Assembly (NCBI GenBank): GCA_028829895.1
Contig: CM054182.1
Span: 17,907,001 to 17,971,000 of the forward strand
Origin: Sinotaia quadrata
Lineage: Eukaryota; Mollusca; Gastropoda; Architaenioglossa; Viviparidae
Direction: 5' to 3'
Length of the DNA: 64,000 nucleotides
Shown here: piece by piece, positions 30,401 to 44,713 of the stretch
Layout of the letters: every line of letters starts with the position of its first letter
Numbering within the stretch: position 1 is the first letter of the stretch
Position numbers and translations under genes: made by a program
The notes under the pieces: model-generated
What the model saw: only the letters and a program-made list of their open reading frames with translations
What the model was told of the DNA's origin: nothing
Databases searched by the model: none

Positions 30401-32257
30401 TGGTGAACATATGACTGAGAGAGAGGTAAATTGTTGTATGGTGTGTGTTCAAGACACCTAGATCAATGGTAAATTGTTGTATGGTGTGTGTTCATGACAC
30501 CTAGATCAATGGTAAATTGTTGTATGGTGTGTGTTCATGGCACATAGATCAATGGTAAATTGTTGTATGGTGTGTGTTCATGACACATAGATCAATGGTA
30601 AATTGTTGTATGGTGTGTTCATGAAACATAGATCAATTATAAATTGTTGTATGTTGTGTGTTCATGACACATAGATCAATGAAACATGTTACACAAATAA
30701 CAACTAATGATATGCTATGCAAAGTATACATGAACATAATTGGTATTTTGGAGGTTACAATTTGCAGCATTGTTTTTTAATGAGTTAAGAATGTTAAGAG
30801 TATAAAATAGAACAAGAAACAGAAATTTTAATAATTTATGAGTTATAAGTGAACTGCTTGAAGTAAAATTTGCTGACAACTCAAATGTTGTCATTTTATG
30901 ATGTTTAATTTATTATAATAATTTGATGGCTCAAACAATGTATGTGAAATGTTAGTATCTATTCTTATTAATCTGATGGTGACTATCTTCACATTTGTTG
31001 GGAAATTGTAATATATACGCTGTACCTACATAGGCATCTTGTGCCCCATTACAACAGTTATTATCACAGGACTATGCATTACCAGCAGGCTAATAGAGTG
31101 AGAAAGTTGTCTCACCTTATGTCATCTATTAGAGTTAAATATATAAAATCACATTGAGTTTGGTGAAGAAAGAAAATGTGAGCAAATTGCTGAAGTAATC
31201 TACCCAGGACACTGTAGTCTAAATAAAACTGATTTTAGTGAAGATGAAGGCATGTGTAGTCAGACACTGGATCTAACTATTAGTGAAGATGGAGACAAGT
31301 GTACATGTAGTCAGACATTGGAGTCTAAATAAAAATGATGTTAGTGAAGATCAAGACAGGTGTACATGTAGTTTGACACTGTAGTCTAAATAAAAATGAT
31401 GTTAGTGAAGATCAAGACAGGTGTACATGTAGTTTGACACTGTTGTCTAAATAAAACTGATATTAGTGAAGATGGAGACAAGTGTACATGTAGTCAGACA
31501 TTGTAGTCTATATAAAACTGATATTAGTGAAGATGGAGACAAGTGTACATGTAGTCAGACATTGTAGTCTATATAAAACTGATATTAGTGAAGATGCAGA
31601 CACATAGAGTCAGACACTGGAATCTAAATAAAATTGATATTAGGGATGATTGAACATAATGTACATGCTGATGGACAACCATATGCAAGTATACAGCAAC
31701 TACTTCAACATTTTCTGCAAAGTGGTAAAAAAACAATGGATGCCAGCAGTCTGTATTCTGTCAATCAGTTAAAAACAATGCCAGCTGTCTGATTTCAGTG
31801 TGTATATATAGTTTATGTATGGTGTATGATATTTTGTGTATATAGTATATTATGGTGTATGATAGTGTGTATATAGTTTATGTATGGTGTATGATATGGT
31901 ATGTGTATAGTTTATATACTGTGGTTGATAGTGTATATATCGTTTATACATAGTGATTAATAGTATGTGTATATAGTTTATGTATGGTGTATGATAGTGT
32001 ATGTGTGTATAGTTTATGTATTGTGTATGATAGTATGTATATAGTTTATGTATGGTGCATGATATTATGTATATATGTATGGAGTATGATAGTGTATATA
32101 GTTTATGTATTGTGTATGATAGTTTGTATATGTATAGTGTATGACTGTATAGTTTATGTTGTCTGGTGTATGGTAGTGTGTGTAAATAGTATAAGTATGG
32201 TGTATGTACAATTTGTATAGTATATATGCATATCAAGTGAATTAGTGTGCATGTATA

Positions 32258-32334
<77 letters not shown>

Positions 32335-35300
32335 GGATGCAAATAGTGCTAAGTAATGTATGTGTAAATAATTAAAGTGTGTGTGTGTGTGTACATTAAA
32401 TTTTTAATTTTCAAATGCCACTCATACTCACTGCAGTTGTTCTCATCACTGTGGTCCTCACAATGGATGGTGCCATCACACTGTTGACTGGCTAGAATAC
32501 ATTTACCATTTCCACAAGAAATCAGGTTTTTCTCAGTACAGTTTTCTATTTCTGTCGGAATGAACATAATTTACTTTACTTTCATGTAAACATGATTATT
32601 TTCACACATCACAAACATTTTTATTTTCATATATCATATAGATATTATAGCTTTACTTTCACAAATTAAAAAACAACAACTTTGCTTTACTTTCAAACAT
32701 TTCAGAAACATTACTTTCACACATTACAGAAACATTGTTTTACTGTCACATATTAGAGAAGCATTGTTTACTTTCAACAGTACAAAAACATTTCCTTACA
32801 CATTAGAGAATAATTGTTTTATGTTTACACATTATAAAAGTATTGTTTTACTTTCACACATTACAGAAACATTGTTTGTTTTACTTTCACACATTACAGA
32901 AACATTGCTTTACTTTCACACATTACAGAAATATTTCTTTAAACATTAGAGAAGCATTGTTTTACTTTCACACAATACAGAACATTGTTTTACTTTCATA
33001 CATTACAAAAATATTGCTTTACTTTCACACATTACAGAAATATTGCTTTACTTTCACACATTACAGAAAAATATTGCTTTACTTTCACACATTAGAGAAA
33101 CATTGCTTTACACATTACAGAAGTATTGTTTTACTTTCACACAATACAAAAACATTGCTTTAATTTTACACATTATAAAATATAAAAACTTTCACGCATT
33201 AGAGAAGCATTACTTTACTTTCATACATTACAGAAATATTGCTTTATTTTTCTACATTACAGAAATACTGCTTTACTTTTGTACATTACAGAAATATTGC
33301 TTTATTTTTCTACATTACAGAAATATTGCTTTATTTTTCTACATTACAGAAATATTGCTTTATTTTTCTACATTACAGAAATATTGCTTTATTTTTGTAC
33401 ATTACAGAAACATTGTTTTACTTTTGTACATTACAGAAACATTGTTTTACTTTTCTACATTACAGAAATATTGCTTTACTTTTGTACATTACAGAAATAT
33501 TGCATTATTTTTGTACATTACAGAAACATTGTTTTACTTTTGTACATTACAGAAATATTGCATTATTTTTGTACATTACAGAAACATTGTTTTACTTTTG
33601 TACATTACAGAAATATTGCATTATTTTTGTACATTACAGAAACATTGTTTTACTTTTCTACATTACAGAAATATTGCTTTACTTTTCTACATTACAGAAA
33701 CATTGTTTTACTTTTCTACATTACAGAAATATTGCATTATTTTTGTACATTACAGAAACATTGTTTTACTTTTCTACATTACAGAAATACTGCTTTACTT
33801 TTCTACATTATAGAAACATTGTTTTACTTTTCTACATTACAGAAACATTGTTTTACTTTTCTATATTACAGAAACATTGCTTTCTTTTTGTACATTACAG
33901 AAATATTGCTTTATTTTTCTACACACAAGAGTCATTGCTTTACTTTCAAACATTACAGAAACATCTTTACTACCACATATACCAACAATTATAGTTAATG
34001 CAAAAATATATTATAAGTGTAATACTATTTACATAAAGAGTCATTTATTAAACAAATAAAAAGAAAACCCTGTAAATACAAATACCTAATATTCATTTGT
34101 AAATTTTTCTACTGCATAAGAGTGTTTTTTGTTCAAAACAATCTTCATGCTCTGCATGACTGACATACTTTAATAAATCTGTTAATTATGCACTGATGTA
34201 TAACTTGCTGTGTTAAAAGACCTAATTGCAGTTCAAACACCTGAATTTTGCTAATTGCAGTTTAAAGATCTGAATTTTGATAATTGCAGTTCAAAGACAA
34301 GAATTTTGATAATTGCAGTTCAAAGTCATTAATCTGCTAACTGCAGTTCAAAACATTTGGAATGGAATGAACCATTCTTCCAAACTGTCTGTGACAGAGT
34401 AAATTTGCCTATTTTTAAATTTAATTGTCAGAGTAACCCAACCTTGGGCACTCCTTATGACGGTATTTTTGCAAATGTCTGAGTTGAAGTAAACACCTGA
34501 GTTGAGAATATGCTAGAAATTGCTGCTGTAATGAAAACTAATTCCAACCGGCGAGTAGTTTAATTATCCAATGGTTATGATTTACAAGAATGAGACCAGC
34601 CAATAGGCTGAGATCCAAAAGTTTACCTGCTATTATCTGATTACTTGAATTTGAAGTGACAAAGTTAGGCAGCTTGAAAGGCAGCTGTTAGCTTGATGGT
34701 GAGTTAACAGACCAATGGACTTAGAAATATTTCATGCATTTTTGCTATTGATATGTTATACTTGTGTATTATGTAAGATGTATTATGTGAGTAGACTATT
34801 ATTTCTACAAATGTTTGAACTAAGATGCTTGAGTGTAGTACGCTAACACTTGCCACTGTTTTGATACGCTGTATTTAATATGCTGTGTGCATGTATTGGG
34901 CTAACAAATACTGTTGCAGGAAATTGTATGTTGAGACATGAATGAAAGAAAGAATGGAGTTATAAAGCGATATGCTGGAAACTTAGTGTTGCTCCCTGAT
35001 TGTGTTTCTCAGGGTGCAGCAGTCTTTTTATTTTCTATATGTATGATTTCAACCTCCTGGTTCGATGATTGTAAACTGCTAGATTGACCGTGATAGAGGC
35101 AGGAAGCAGTGTGTAAGTGTGGGGGATACACTACACTCTATTTGATGTATGGTGAAAAGATGTGCTGACTACATGAACAATTACTGGTACAATGAAGTAC
35201 TAGAGTCGTTGTAATTGTTAATCTGCTTAAAGAAACTGACATGGTGAAAGAGGGCGCCCAGGTTTGGCTTTGTTTGAGATAATAACAGCCCATCAGTATT

Positions 35301-38300
35301 TTTCAATGTGTGTGGAGAGAAACATGGAGTTGACGGTGGACAATAAAGTGTGACATTTTTGCAACAAAAAAAGACAAATGCGGCTCTGTCTAAATCAGGT
35401 TATGTAAAGACTATTGTCACTTATCTCTAATAACTCCACTTCTAATCTCTGATAAAAACTACCCTGTGATTTGTATTGAATTGTTGAATTGTATGTTAGG
35501 ATATAGACTGTGTAGACAAAATTATTTGAACGTGGTTTCATGGAAATAATTGATGTCAAGTAATCTATTTCATTGTATTTGACATATGTATATTTGATTG
35601 TTGATTTAATAAATTTATTGTTAAATTTATTGACTACCTTACACATATTGATAATCTTATGTTGGAGAAGAAAGTGGGTGGATGGGGGCTTGCTAAATAA
35701 AGATTAAAGATGAATTTGTCTCCTCCTAAAGTAAGAAGCTTTCCAATACGGAATACTGTGACAGTAAATGTTGTCTTAACTCTTATGGAAGATAGAAAAC
35801 GTTTACAGCACCTGCATATCCACCAAGTGAGAGAGATAAGTGGTGTCTGCTGGAGAATTATTAATAATATAAATTAAGATTTTCATCACTTGCAATTATA
35901 GTTATGAATGATTAATTAAAAATAATAATTAAGTGGCATTGGTATCATACTGTCAAATTCTGAAAGGATGAGAAACAATTGGAAAAAGAAACCTTTCCTA
36001 TGCTGTTGAAATTGTTTTTTTTTAAATCCATCTAGAACACTGACTATGGATGGTGAATCAGTGAACGCAATTTGTTTAACTGAATGCAGCTTGAAAGAAC
36101 TGAAATGTATTACCAAATAAACTGATGGAGACAAGTATATTTATGAAATTAATATCGAGATGTATTTGGTCTTCTTTTCTACATGTGTGTAGGTGGGTGT
36201 GAGAAAGTGAATTTCCTGTGTACAGTGAGAAAAGAAAGATAAGTATACTTAAAGAAAACATCTCCTTATAAAATTTCCAAAATTATTATATTCTAAAAGA
36301 AAAAGACCACTATATATACTCACTACATCCATTATTATATTCTAAAAGAAAAAGACCACTATATATACTCACTACATCCATTATTATATTCTAAAAGAAA
36401 AAGACCACTATATATACTCACTACATCCATTTTCATCTGATCCATCCTTGCAATCATCATGATGGTCACAGTGCCACCTTCCAGGAATACAGTGCCCATT
36501 GTTACATTTGAAATAGGTCGGGTCACACGTTCTCGAGTCTGTATGTGCATCAAATCAACAAAAGTAACAGGAGAGAATCATGCATTCAACATTCGTACAA
36601 ACCACACTTTCATACATTACACCTTTAAACTTGTATTCCAAATTTGGACTTTATATATATCAGTGAAAAGCTGAATTAATATTTTGCCTATCAGGTAGGT
36701 CCCCCATCAACCAGTTTTTTATATATTCTGTAATAAAATGTTTCAAACTTTTTTATATATATTTATTGTTCAATTTTTGTAAAGTCTATTTTCAAATGTT
36801 TTCAGGAAGATTTTACATAAAAAATAGGGGACTACCTGTAATTCATATTCATTATTTGAAATAAAAATGTTCTTTTTTCTTCTTCTTTTTTTTTTTTTAA
36901 CACCAAATACAATTTTATTACCCCCATCTTCTTAGCAAAACAAATTTATCTGCTGAGTTTTTTACTTGCTGATTTTATTCTATATAACTGCATAAAATAC
37001 ACTAGAAACTAAATATATACTTCTCCAGACTTAGTCATCCAATACCCTATACTTTACTATAGGATTCATCAACCCTGTACCTCACTACTCATCAACCCTA
37101 TACTTTTCTATAGGACTCATCAACCAATACCTTTCTATAGGCCTCATCAACCCTATACCTTTCTATAGGACTCATCAATCCTATACCTTTCTATAGGACT
37201 CATCAACCCTATACCTTACCTTTGTATAGGATTCATCAACACTATACCTTTCTACAGGGACTCATCAACCCTATACTTTCTATAGGACTCATTAATGTTA
37301 TACCTTACTATAGGACTCATCTTACCATTATTCAGGGGCAACAAGGGAAGAAGTCAACATGATAAACAAATGGACACCTTCAGAAATAATTGTATGTTCA
37401 TGGTAAACATGATCATTAGTGTAAGAAAAAACTTCAGGAATCTTCAATACAGTGTGTTTTTTCCACCCTTTGTTTTTGCAGAAACGAAAGGTATGATATT
37501 TTGCTCTAGTAGTAAAGTTAGGTAGAATATCATATATTTTAATCTTAAATTCTTTTCAAATTAGTGGACTTTGTGATCAGAGAGATTTGGCTCTGAAACT
37601 AGCCCACTGCAAATTAACTGTGGCAACGATACTTAACACTGCATTGTTAATTGCAGGGTTCTGTTCTGTTTGGTTTGTTTTCTTCCACCACTGTTGTTGT
37701 CGCCGTTCTCGTTCAATGTTTAATTTCTGGATCTGGCATGTGGTATCCTAGATCTGGCTGGGTTATGAGAGTATTTTGTGACATGAAGAGTAGACAACAA
37801 GGAACCTTGTGATGTAATCCACCCATTGTGTGCAGCAGCGTAAAAAGAACATCATCAGATGGTGAAATAAGCTAAGTGTTCCCAAGTACATTAGCATCAC
37901 AGAGTGTGTGCATTCTATTTGCAATAAACCTATATAAGAAACTGCTGAGTAAAAAGACTGAAGGAAAAACTATAGAAAAAATATAAACTTTCTTTGGTGG
38001 GGGGAAACTAGTAGATAAAAAGACAAACTTTAGGGCAGGCTAGATCTCTTTGAGATAGCTAGATTAAGAATTGAAAACTGTACTTATGAATTGTAATTTG
38101 ACTATTTTCTATATTTTTTATTAATTATTTTTACTATAAATGCTTTATTAATTGTTCACTCATCTTCAAGTCATCCTTATCCTCTTCACTCTATGAAAAA
38201 TTCACCCTTTAATGCATATACTATGTCCCTGTTCCATGTTTAGTGAGGAATACATCTCACTGGGGGCTCATTGAGCAACCGGAAGTGTTGACATCAATTT

Positions 38301-41300
38301 GTTGTGTTGTGTTGTCGTAGATTATTCTTCAGTTTATAGGTGACCAACAAGTAATAAAAAGCAACACTAATGAATACACCTATTGTACAAAACATCTGAC
38401 TAAAGATTGCAGTGGAGGAAAAAAACACTTACGACACTGATAAAAATATTCATCTGAATCATCGTTCTCTCCACAGTCATTGTCTCCATCACACTTCCAT
38501 GCTTCTGGAATGCATCGGCCTGTTCTGTTGCATTTAAAATGTCCCGATTTGCACGTAGCATTGTGACAGTCACTAGGCTCATCAGAGTTGTCTCCACAGT
38601 CATTGTCATTGTCACATTTCCAAACATAGGGCACACACCGATTGTTGTTGCAGTGAAACTGGTTTGTATTGCATGTTGTGGTTCCTGAAGGCAAGGAATA
38701 AAATACAATAATTAATTTTTAAAACAGCAATAATTTATTTGTGTGTCAATATTTTTTCCTGAAGGCAAGCAGTAAAATACAATTGATTATCATTTAAAAC
38801 AGCAATAATTTATTTGTTGTAGATATTTGTGTACAAGACACATTCTTATGACTGTTGCTGCACTCATAAGTCAATTATTTGCTCTGTGACACACAAGTGA
38901 AATTAAACATGATAAGAAATAGATCTACTGACCAACAGAGGTAGGCTGATCGACATAAGATTGCCCAATGCATTACTGTTTTTTGACACTTTGATATTTA
39001 AAATTACTTGCACCATTCACATACAGATTATCTCCATCACATGCTGCTGCTCTATATCTAGCAAACAGGGCAATGATGGACACCACGTACAAGCAATGCA
39101 AAAATAGAATATTTTTTACCAGTGCTTCAAACTTCATCACATAAATGAAATACAAAATCAAAAAATTAATTATTTAATCAAAGCGGAAAGACTATCACGT
39201 AATTATTAACTGTCTTGATACATTATCCAGAATATTAATATACAAAATCATTTAGTCAAACAGGAAGACCATCATACCATGTTAATACCACAAAATCATT
39301 TAGTCAAAGCAGGAAGACCATCATACCATGTTAATACCACAAAATCATTTAGTCAAAGCAGGAAGACCATCAAGAGCCATGTCAGCACTCTCACGTATAT
39401 ATTTGTTTGCATTGGTTTATATTTATTAAAATTTTGATTTATTTTGAAAAATTAGCAGCTTTTCAATGATACTGTCATCACCTGAATAATTTTAGATGTC
39501 AAACAACATATACACAAAATACTGTCATCTCCTGAATAATTTTAGATGTCAAACAACATATACACAAAATACTGTCATCTCCTGAAGAAATAAAAAGATT
39601 TTTAAATGTAAAACAACTTAGGCAGAAAACGTTTTTTTCATTAAATCATTTTACATTTTTTAATATACAACCAAATGCAATTATAAAATACATAATACAA
39701 ATATAACTTAGATTTTAAAATACTTATATTTATATTTAGATTAATATATTGACATTTTAATTAATGTTCATTATAAAGGGCTGTAAAATCCTGTATAGGG
39801 TTGCTATGGCAACCTGATTGGATAGAATAAATGTACTATAAATATACTATAATCAAACAAATGAAGTTATTAAAAACAATGTTATAAAACCACTCACTCA
39901 CCACAGTCCTTCTCATCTTGACTATCTGAACACTGGTTGTGTCCATCACAACGCTGGACCTTTGGTATGCATTTTCTATCATGGTGACACTTGAAGTAAT
40001 GCTCCAGACATTGGAATGGCCCTTTAAAAAAAAAAAAAATTGTTCCAAGTTATGAATGCGTATTCCCTCTTTCAGTTCCTTTGTACAAAGTAAATCCCTG
40101 CTGTCAAGGAAACATGCAATTAATATTACTAAAATGAGGACTTCTTATAATATGACAATTTGTCTTAAAGTTAATATCTCTTTTCAAGGAAACAAGCAAT
40201 CAGTGTTACTGAGAGTTAAGATTGTATTAAAGATGATTTTGTCCAATGTTGTCATGGAAACATTCAATCAGTGTTAGTGAGAGTTAATCTTTATATTAAA
40301 AATGAATTTGTCCAAAGTTAAAACCTGCTGTCATGGAAACAGTCAATCAGTGTCACTGAGAGTTAAAACTTTGTATTAAACTATTAAAGATGAATTTGTC
40401 CAAAGTTAATACCTGTTGTCATGGAAACATTCAATCAGTGTCACTGAGAGTTAAAACTTTGTATTAAAGATGAATTTGTCCAAAGTTAATACCTAATGTC
40501 ATGGAAATGTGCAATCAGTGATGCTGAAAATTAGGACAACTTTGTATTAATTTGTCCAAAGTAAATAAATGTTTTTGAGGAAACATGCCACCAGCATTAT
40601 GGGAGTGGTTAGCATTTTGCTTCATATTAAAGGTGAAATTGTCCAGAAAAAAGTATCGGTTGTCAAGGAGACTTGTAATCAATGTTACTGGGAGTTAGAA
40701 AATTACTTGGATATAAGGTGAATTTGGAAAAGCAAAATCAGCTATAACAACCATATCATTCCATAATTTCTTGAAATATGATGGACTTTTCCCTTCCAAA
40801 TATAAATTTGTAATAAAATTGTGTATGTATTTGCTTTAATTTTATGTTCTGAAATGTAGAAAATTCAACGGCTATACATCTGAGGATTTTAACAATGGTA
40901 TTTCTCAACATCTTATTTTCATGGCATAAAACTCCAAGAATTTTAACAATGGTGTTTTTCAAAATCTTATTTTCATGGCATAAACTACTGATGATTTTAG
41001 AATGGTGTTTCTCAACATATTATTTTCAAGGAATAAAACTACTGAGTATTTTAACAATGGTGTTGCACAACCCATAGCCAAGCAATCAGTAAATCACTGT
41101 GCATGAGTATAAATTATTCTGCACGAGTATAACTTACTGTGCATGAGTAAAACTTATTGTGCATGAGTATAGCTTATTGTACAGGAGTATAAATTACTGT
41201 GTATGAGTATAACTTACTGTGCATGAGTATAACTTACTGTGCATGAGCTATTTCATCCTATTCTGGCTCAAACATACTCTGTGCCATTGTGAAGAGATCT

Positions 41301-42712
41301 AGTGCTACAATTGTCAAATACAACTCTGTGCCAACCTGCAGGTGTAAAGTGTTACCTATTTCAAATACAGTTCTGTGCTTGTGCAGGACAAGAAGAATTA
41401 AACTAGCCTACCAAAAAAGTGTCAGAATTGCACTGTAGAGAACACTATTCAACTCAGAAATTTCAGTCATCTTCATTATCAACACACTCATTCCAGCCCC
41501 TCCCCACACCACCACTCTTGTAAATCACTAGCCACCGGATGGTAAAGGTTTCAATTTAGTCACAAACTAGAAACTTTACAAGTAATTTTACTGAATTTTA
41601 TTTTTAAAATGTAGGCCAAATATTGCAAAGATAAATATGGAAAACAAACAAATGCACCAAATCAAAATGAAAAGACATAATTATTATATGACAAACAGAT
41701 TACAATTGTATCTTATAATCTTTAATTTATCTTATAATTCTTAATATTTCTTATAATCTTCTCAATGTCTATCTCCTACAAGTGTCAAATAATTCTTGAC
41801 TTAATTTCTACTACAAGGGGGCCTTGCATATACAACCATTTTGGTTTCCATTTGGAGGACTGCATTCCTAACAGTAAACTCACAATTAAGACATTTATAC
41901 TCACTTTAATTACCTTCGATATAGTGAACAATTGATATAATGACCAATACTCACTACAAAGACTTTCGCTCTCATCTGAGTTATCCAAACACTGACTCTC
42001 GCCATCACAAATCTGGTATGGAAACAGACACTGACTGACACTGGTAGCATTCTGACACTGGAACATGCCTGGTTGAAGACAGTGGTATTTTGCTGGAAGG
42101 AAGAGACAAGCATTTTTCTAAATTAAGTAAGGTTTTCTTAAATGCTTACCAGAGAGGTTCTCACAGACAAGCCAGCCAAAGGACCCACCCAAACCATGAC
42201 ACTATCAGATCAACAAAGAAGGCAAATAATAAAGTGTGTGTGTGTGTGTGTGTGTTGGTTGTTGTTCGTTGGGGGGGAACTAACAATGGTAACTAACCAT
42301 AACAATGAAAAACTGTGAAAGAAAGTTGATGCCCTGGCAAGTACAGTGCTGGCTTGCAACACGCCCTAAATTTACCATAGTGTGAAATGTACTAAAAGGA
42401 ACAAAGGATCAAGCTGCCTGCTGAGTAATTCAATCTATTATCTCCCTTAGGAGTTTGGTAGGCCCTTCTAGACTTGGTCTTTGAGACCATGTTGTACTCC
42501 TATAGTATATGTGGATGGTTAGATGCTAGACAAACAGAAGTATGTGTCATATTTAATATCCAGAGTGCTAAAAATGTAAACACTGCCATATGTGTGTTTA
42601 TCTTCAACATTGTCTATTTCAAGAAGGAGTAAGTTTGATTTTAATTAATTTTGAAATAAGTAGCTCAACACATTAAAATAAAAGCTCCATACATGCATAC
42701 AACATACACACA

Positions 42713-42763
<51 letters not shown>

Positions 42764-44485
42764 GTTGACAGTAACATTCCTTGTATTAAAAGGGTTGTGT
42801 ACCTTGTCTGCATACAAAATAATTAATTTGTTGTACTTTCTCTAAGTTTAATAAAACACTGATTTTTTTAATAATTATTCAAAATGAAAGATGATCTATT
42901 TCACAGATTAAAAATGTTATTTAATTTCATTTTTGTGAATTCTGTCTTGCAAATCATATATATATATATATAAATATATTAATGACTGAAGAATATTTTG
43001 CTTAATGGCAGAGTGAGCATGTCATTGTCTATAAGATAAATTTCAGGTTTTCATTCAAAGAATGTAACATATTTTGCAGGTAAATACTTCTAAATCTGGT
43101 CAGTATTCCTTTTTTAAAATAATAAAATAAAAATATAAAATTTTTAATTTTATGCATCATTATATCAGTTATGTTCATACAAATTATTTGTATCCTTTGT
43201 CATTCCATATTTTACACAATTAAAAAGCAAAAGAGATTAAAATATTTTCACAATAAGCAATATTTTGAAATATAAAGGTGCCAAAATGGGAAATGTAAAC
43301 ATTGCTTTCAGTTTAGTTCAATGTTCAAAACATATATGTCTATATTGAATGATATGCATACTTTATGTACTTATAAACACAAAATAATGAATACACACAA
43401 TCTAAACCAAATAGAGCATTCAAGCTGTATAAACAAAAAATCCCAGAGCATACTTACAAAGTTGTACACACAAAACAAAAAAATATGCAATTTGTATTAA
43501 TAAAAACATTTACAAAACAGAAATTTTTCCTTGATCAAGACCAACTCAATATAAATGTCATAAATTTAATGTCATTTATATGGGATGAAATTTAATTAGT
43601 GTTACTACACTTGTTTCAATATCATTTAGATGGGGATGAAATTCGATTTAGCAACACTGCACTAAGTTATCAGCACCACACTTAATGTTAATTAGCAGCA
43701 CTGTAATTATTTTAATGCTATTTCAGCTAATTGCATAAGTTTATTTGAAATTATACATAATAATTAATATTTAATAAATTAGAGAGATGAGTTCCAAAAC
43801 TTCCTTTATTTGCAAACTAAATTGAAAACAATTATTTCTTTAATAATAATATAAATTTTAAAAAAGTCAAAATCAAGAAGTGCAAGAGAAGACAAAATTA
43901 GAAATGTGAATACATACGACAGTTTGTATGTTCATCAGTTCCACTCTCACAATCTCGGCGTCCATCACATTCCCACCAAAATGGGATACACTTGGAAGAA
44001 TATTTGCACAGGAACTGGGAACTAATGAAAAGAGATAAGTATCTATAATGGAACATCTATTTGTATCAAACTAGTAAATCTTAAGAGTATTAAACTGATT
44101 AATCATTGTCTTCTTGAGTTATTTCATTAATGGATTTATGCTAATGCAAAATCAATCAGTTCATAATATCTTAATATAAATATGATTTTTCAGTTTTCAG
44201 TGAACTTAATTTAAAAATAACAGAATTAATTATCTATTATTTTAAAACAAACAGAAAATAAAAAACTTTTAAAAAAAAAGTAAAAAACAAGCAAGATTTT
44301 TCCTATTTACTAAATATGGACTAGGAAAAGGACTTATCTAAGTCAAGCATAGTTTTTACCTGAACACTTACCAGATGAGCAAACATGAATATTTCTTATG
44401 GTTACATGCAACCAAATCCTAGAAGGGGACCCAAGTACAGTAACCTACCTAAATGCATATTCTTTGATGAGGGGATGTTCCGTGT

Positions 44486-44556
<71 letters not shown>

Positions 44557-44614
44557 TGAGGTGTGTGTGTGTGTGTGTGTGTGAGAGTGTGAGAGGTGTG
44601 TGTCTGTGTGTGAG

Positions 44615-44713
<99 letters not shown>

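Noticed and set aside
33043..33998. Three overlapping plus-strand frames of about 240-256 codons
   Set aside because: They are three readings of one 29-bp intronic minisatellite without stops; composition is purely repetitive.
37560..38300. Possible solo LTR with a tRNA-Pro-like primer site (TGGGGGCTC at about 38259)
   Set aside because: No second LTR, no clear TG...CA ends and an over-long stretch between AATAAA and the putative primer site; nine matching bases can be chance.
38400..38708. 102-codon minus frame over exon 19
   Set aside because: Out-of-frame shadow of the LDLa exon; the overlapping frame with twelve ordered cysteines is the real one.
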